A stretch of 64,000 bases of DNA from Enterocloster bolteae (GTDB lineage: Bacteria > Bacillota > Clostridia > Lachnospirales > Lachnospiraceae), in the NCBI RefSeq assembly GCF_002234575.2, contig NZ_CP022464.2, forward strand, positions 1-64,000, written 5' to 3'. The stretch's first letter is position 1. Each line of letters begins with the position of its first letter. The position numbers and the translations under genes are program-made. The notes under the pieces are model-generated. The model made no database searches. It worked only from the letters and a program-made list of their open reading frames with translations, and was not told where the DNA came from. This document shows positions 63,214 to 64,000 of this stretch, one piece after another.

Positions 63214-64000
63214 GTGAACAGTAATAAAAAATTTGATATGAAAAAGTGGACATCCCTGTTGGTGCTCTGCTGCGGTACAGGTGTTATTTTCCAGCTTCCC
63301 TATATCCGGAATACATTTTATATTCCTCTGGTGGAGGCCCTTAATCTAAGCAATGAGGAATTTGGAGCACTGTCCACGTCCTATGCAACCATTTCCATGA
63401 TATGTTATTTCTTCGGCGGGTGGATTGCGGATCGCGTATCCCCAAGGAAGCTGCTGACTATTTCCTTCATATCCACGGGCCTGGTGGGACTTCTATTCTC
63501 CACCTTCCCCAGCTATGGCACCATGAGGCTGATATTTGCGGCCTTCGGTGTGACCACCGTACTTACATACTGGTCAGCGCTTATCAAGGCAGTGCGGTGT
63601 CTGGGGGACAGCAATGAACAGGGCCGCCTGTTCGGTATACTGGAGGGCGGAAGAGGAGTTGTGTCGGCAACGGCCGTGTTTGTGCTTCTGGGGCTTTTTA
63701 ACAGCCTGGGAGGCGGAAAGTTCGGATTGAGCTGGGTGATTCGCTCCTATGCCCTGCTGGCCATCATAGTCGGCATTGCCCTTTGGTTCCTGATTAAGGA
63801 TAAGAAGGAGGATGTGGTAAGCGGTACAAGCCTGGTGCAGCAGATTAAGAGCGTGCTCCTGATGCCCAAGATGTGGATGATATGTCTCATTATTTTCACA
63901 GCCTATTCCATCTATGCAATCCTCAGCTTCCTGCCGCCTTATATGGTATCTGTATATGGCATGTCCAAGAATTTCAGTGTCCAGATTGGAGGCATCCGTT
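63214..64000 (+). CDS. MFS transporter (cut off by the window end)
   Basis: An open frame from GTG 63214 (after AAAAGGGGG) continues past the last base; 262 residues are visible. It has the N-terminal MFS pattern: a helix with GTGVIFQLPYIRNTFYIPLV, then LSTSYATISMICYFFGGWIA followed by DRVSPRKL, the form of MFS motif A between helices 2 and 3. About seven helices are seen before the cut. It is preceded by a promoter that shares a regulatory motif with the BCCT operon, so both transporters likely answer to the same two-component system. The substrate is unknown; the form resembles organic-anion or hexuronate carriers. Confidence 0.88.
   Translation, partial: MNSNKKFDMKKWTSLLVLCCGTGVIFQLPYIRNTFYIPLVEALNLSNEEFGALSTSYATISMICYFFGGWIADRVSPRKLLTISFISTGLVGLLFSTFPSYGTMRLIFAAFGVTTVLTYWSALIKAVRCLGDSNEQGRLFGILEGGRGVVSATAVFVLLGLFNSLGGGKFGLSWVIRSYALLAIIVGIALWFLIKDKKEDVVSGTSLVQQIKSVLLMPKMWMICLIIFTAYSIYAILSFLPPYMVSVYGMSKNFSVQIGGIR

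Overview
The window starts at the first base of dnaA and reads like the origin end of a Gram-positive anaerobe's chromosome. The 16S gene, the clostridial selenium/glycine-reductase genes and the codon use fit a member of the Lachnospiraceae. From memory of 16S signatures, the [Clostridium] clostridioforme/bolteae group (Enterocloster) is the best guess; this was not checked by search.

Layout. 1-8.6 kb is the replication block dnaA-(oriC)-dnaN-S4 protein-recF-gyrB-gyrA. 8.7-12.8 kb holds an EAL-domain membrane protein, a two-subunit fumarase and PlsC. 12.9-19.2 kb holds tRNA-Ser and an rRNA operon in the order 16S-5S-23S, with tandem promoters and long processing stems, followed by six tRNAs (Asp, Val, Tyr, fMet, Lys, Phe). 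19.0-21.9 kb is a decayed island. It is bounded by two copies of the end of the tRNA operon (tRNA-Lys 3' part, tRNA-Phe, terminator). It contains an ISL3-family insertion with a clear 8-bp target duplication, a broken tyrosine recombinase, a small HTH protein, and what looks like a par/Fst-type toxin with a convergent antisense RNA.

22-34.5 kb is mixed housekeeping: a beta-propeller-like surface protein, a DUF3842 pair, T-box-controlled thrS, a 2x[4Fe-4S] protein, marR-DUF554, DUF2975-XRE-DUF4173, and a kinase / PLP-decarboxylase / guanylate-kinase-like trio. 34.6-51.8 kb is the centrepiece, a selenium-dependent Stickland module. A sigma-54 activator without an input domain diverges from grdX-grdE-grdB-trxB-trxA-grdA-grdC-grdD, which has a textbook -24/-12 promoter and in-frame UGA codons in grdB and grdA. 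It is followed by tRNA-Sec, selA, selB, a LysR regulator, a YedE-type putative selenium transporter, a YedF/TusA-like protein, a DUF3343 protein and a cysteine desulfurase/selenocysteine lyase-like enzyme. The genes to import selenium, mobilise it, charge tRNA-Sec, insert Sec, and use it for glycine reduction therefore lie next to each other; selD is not in the window.

51.9-64 kb holds a PTPS/QueD-like protein with a zinc ribbon, an iron-type ABC transporter operon under a 17-bp palindrome, a phosphohexomutase, and a BCCT transporter-response regulator-histidine kinase operon. The window ends inside an MFS transporter. The BCCT and MFS promoters share an unusual repeat motif, probably the binding site of that response regulator.

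All function calls are by reading motifs and recalled families; no database search was run. RNA ends are approximate.
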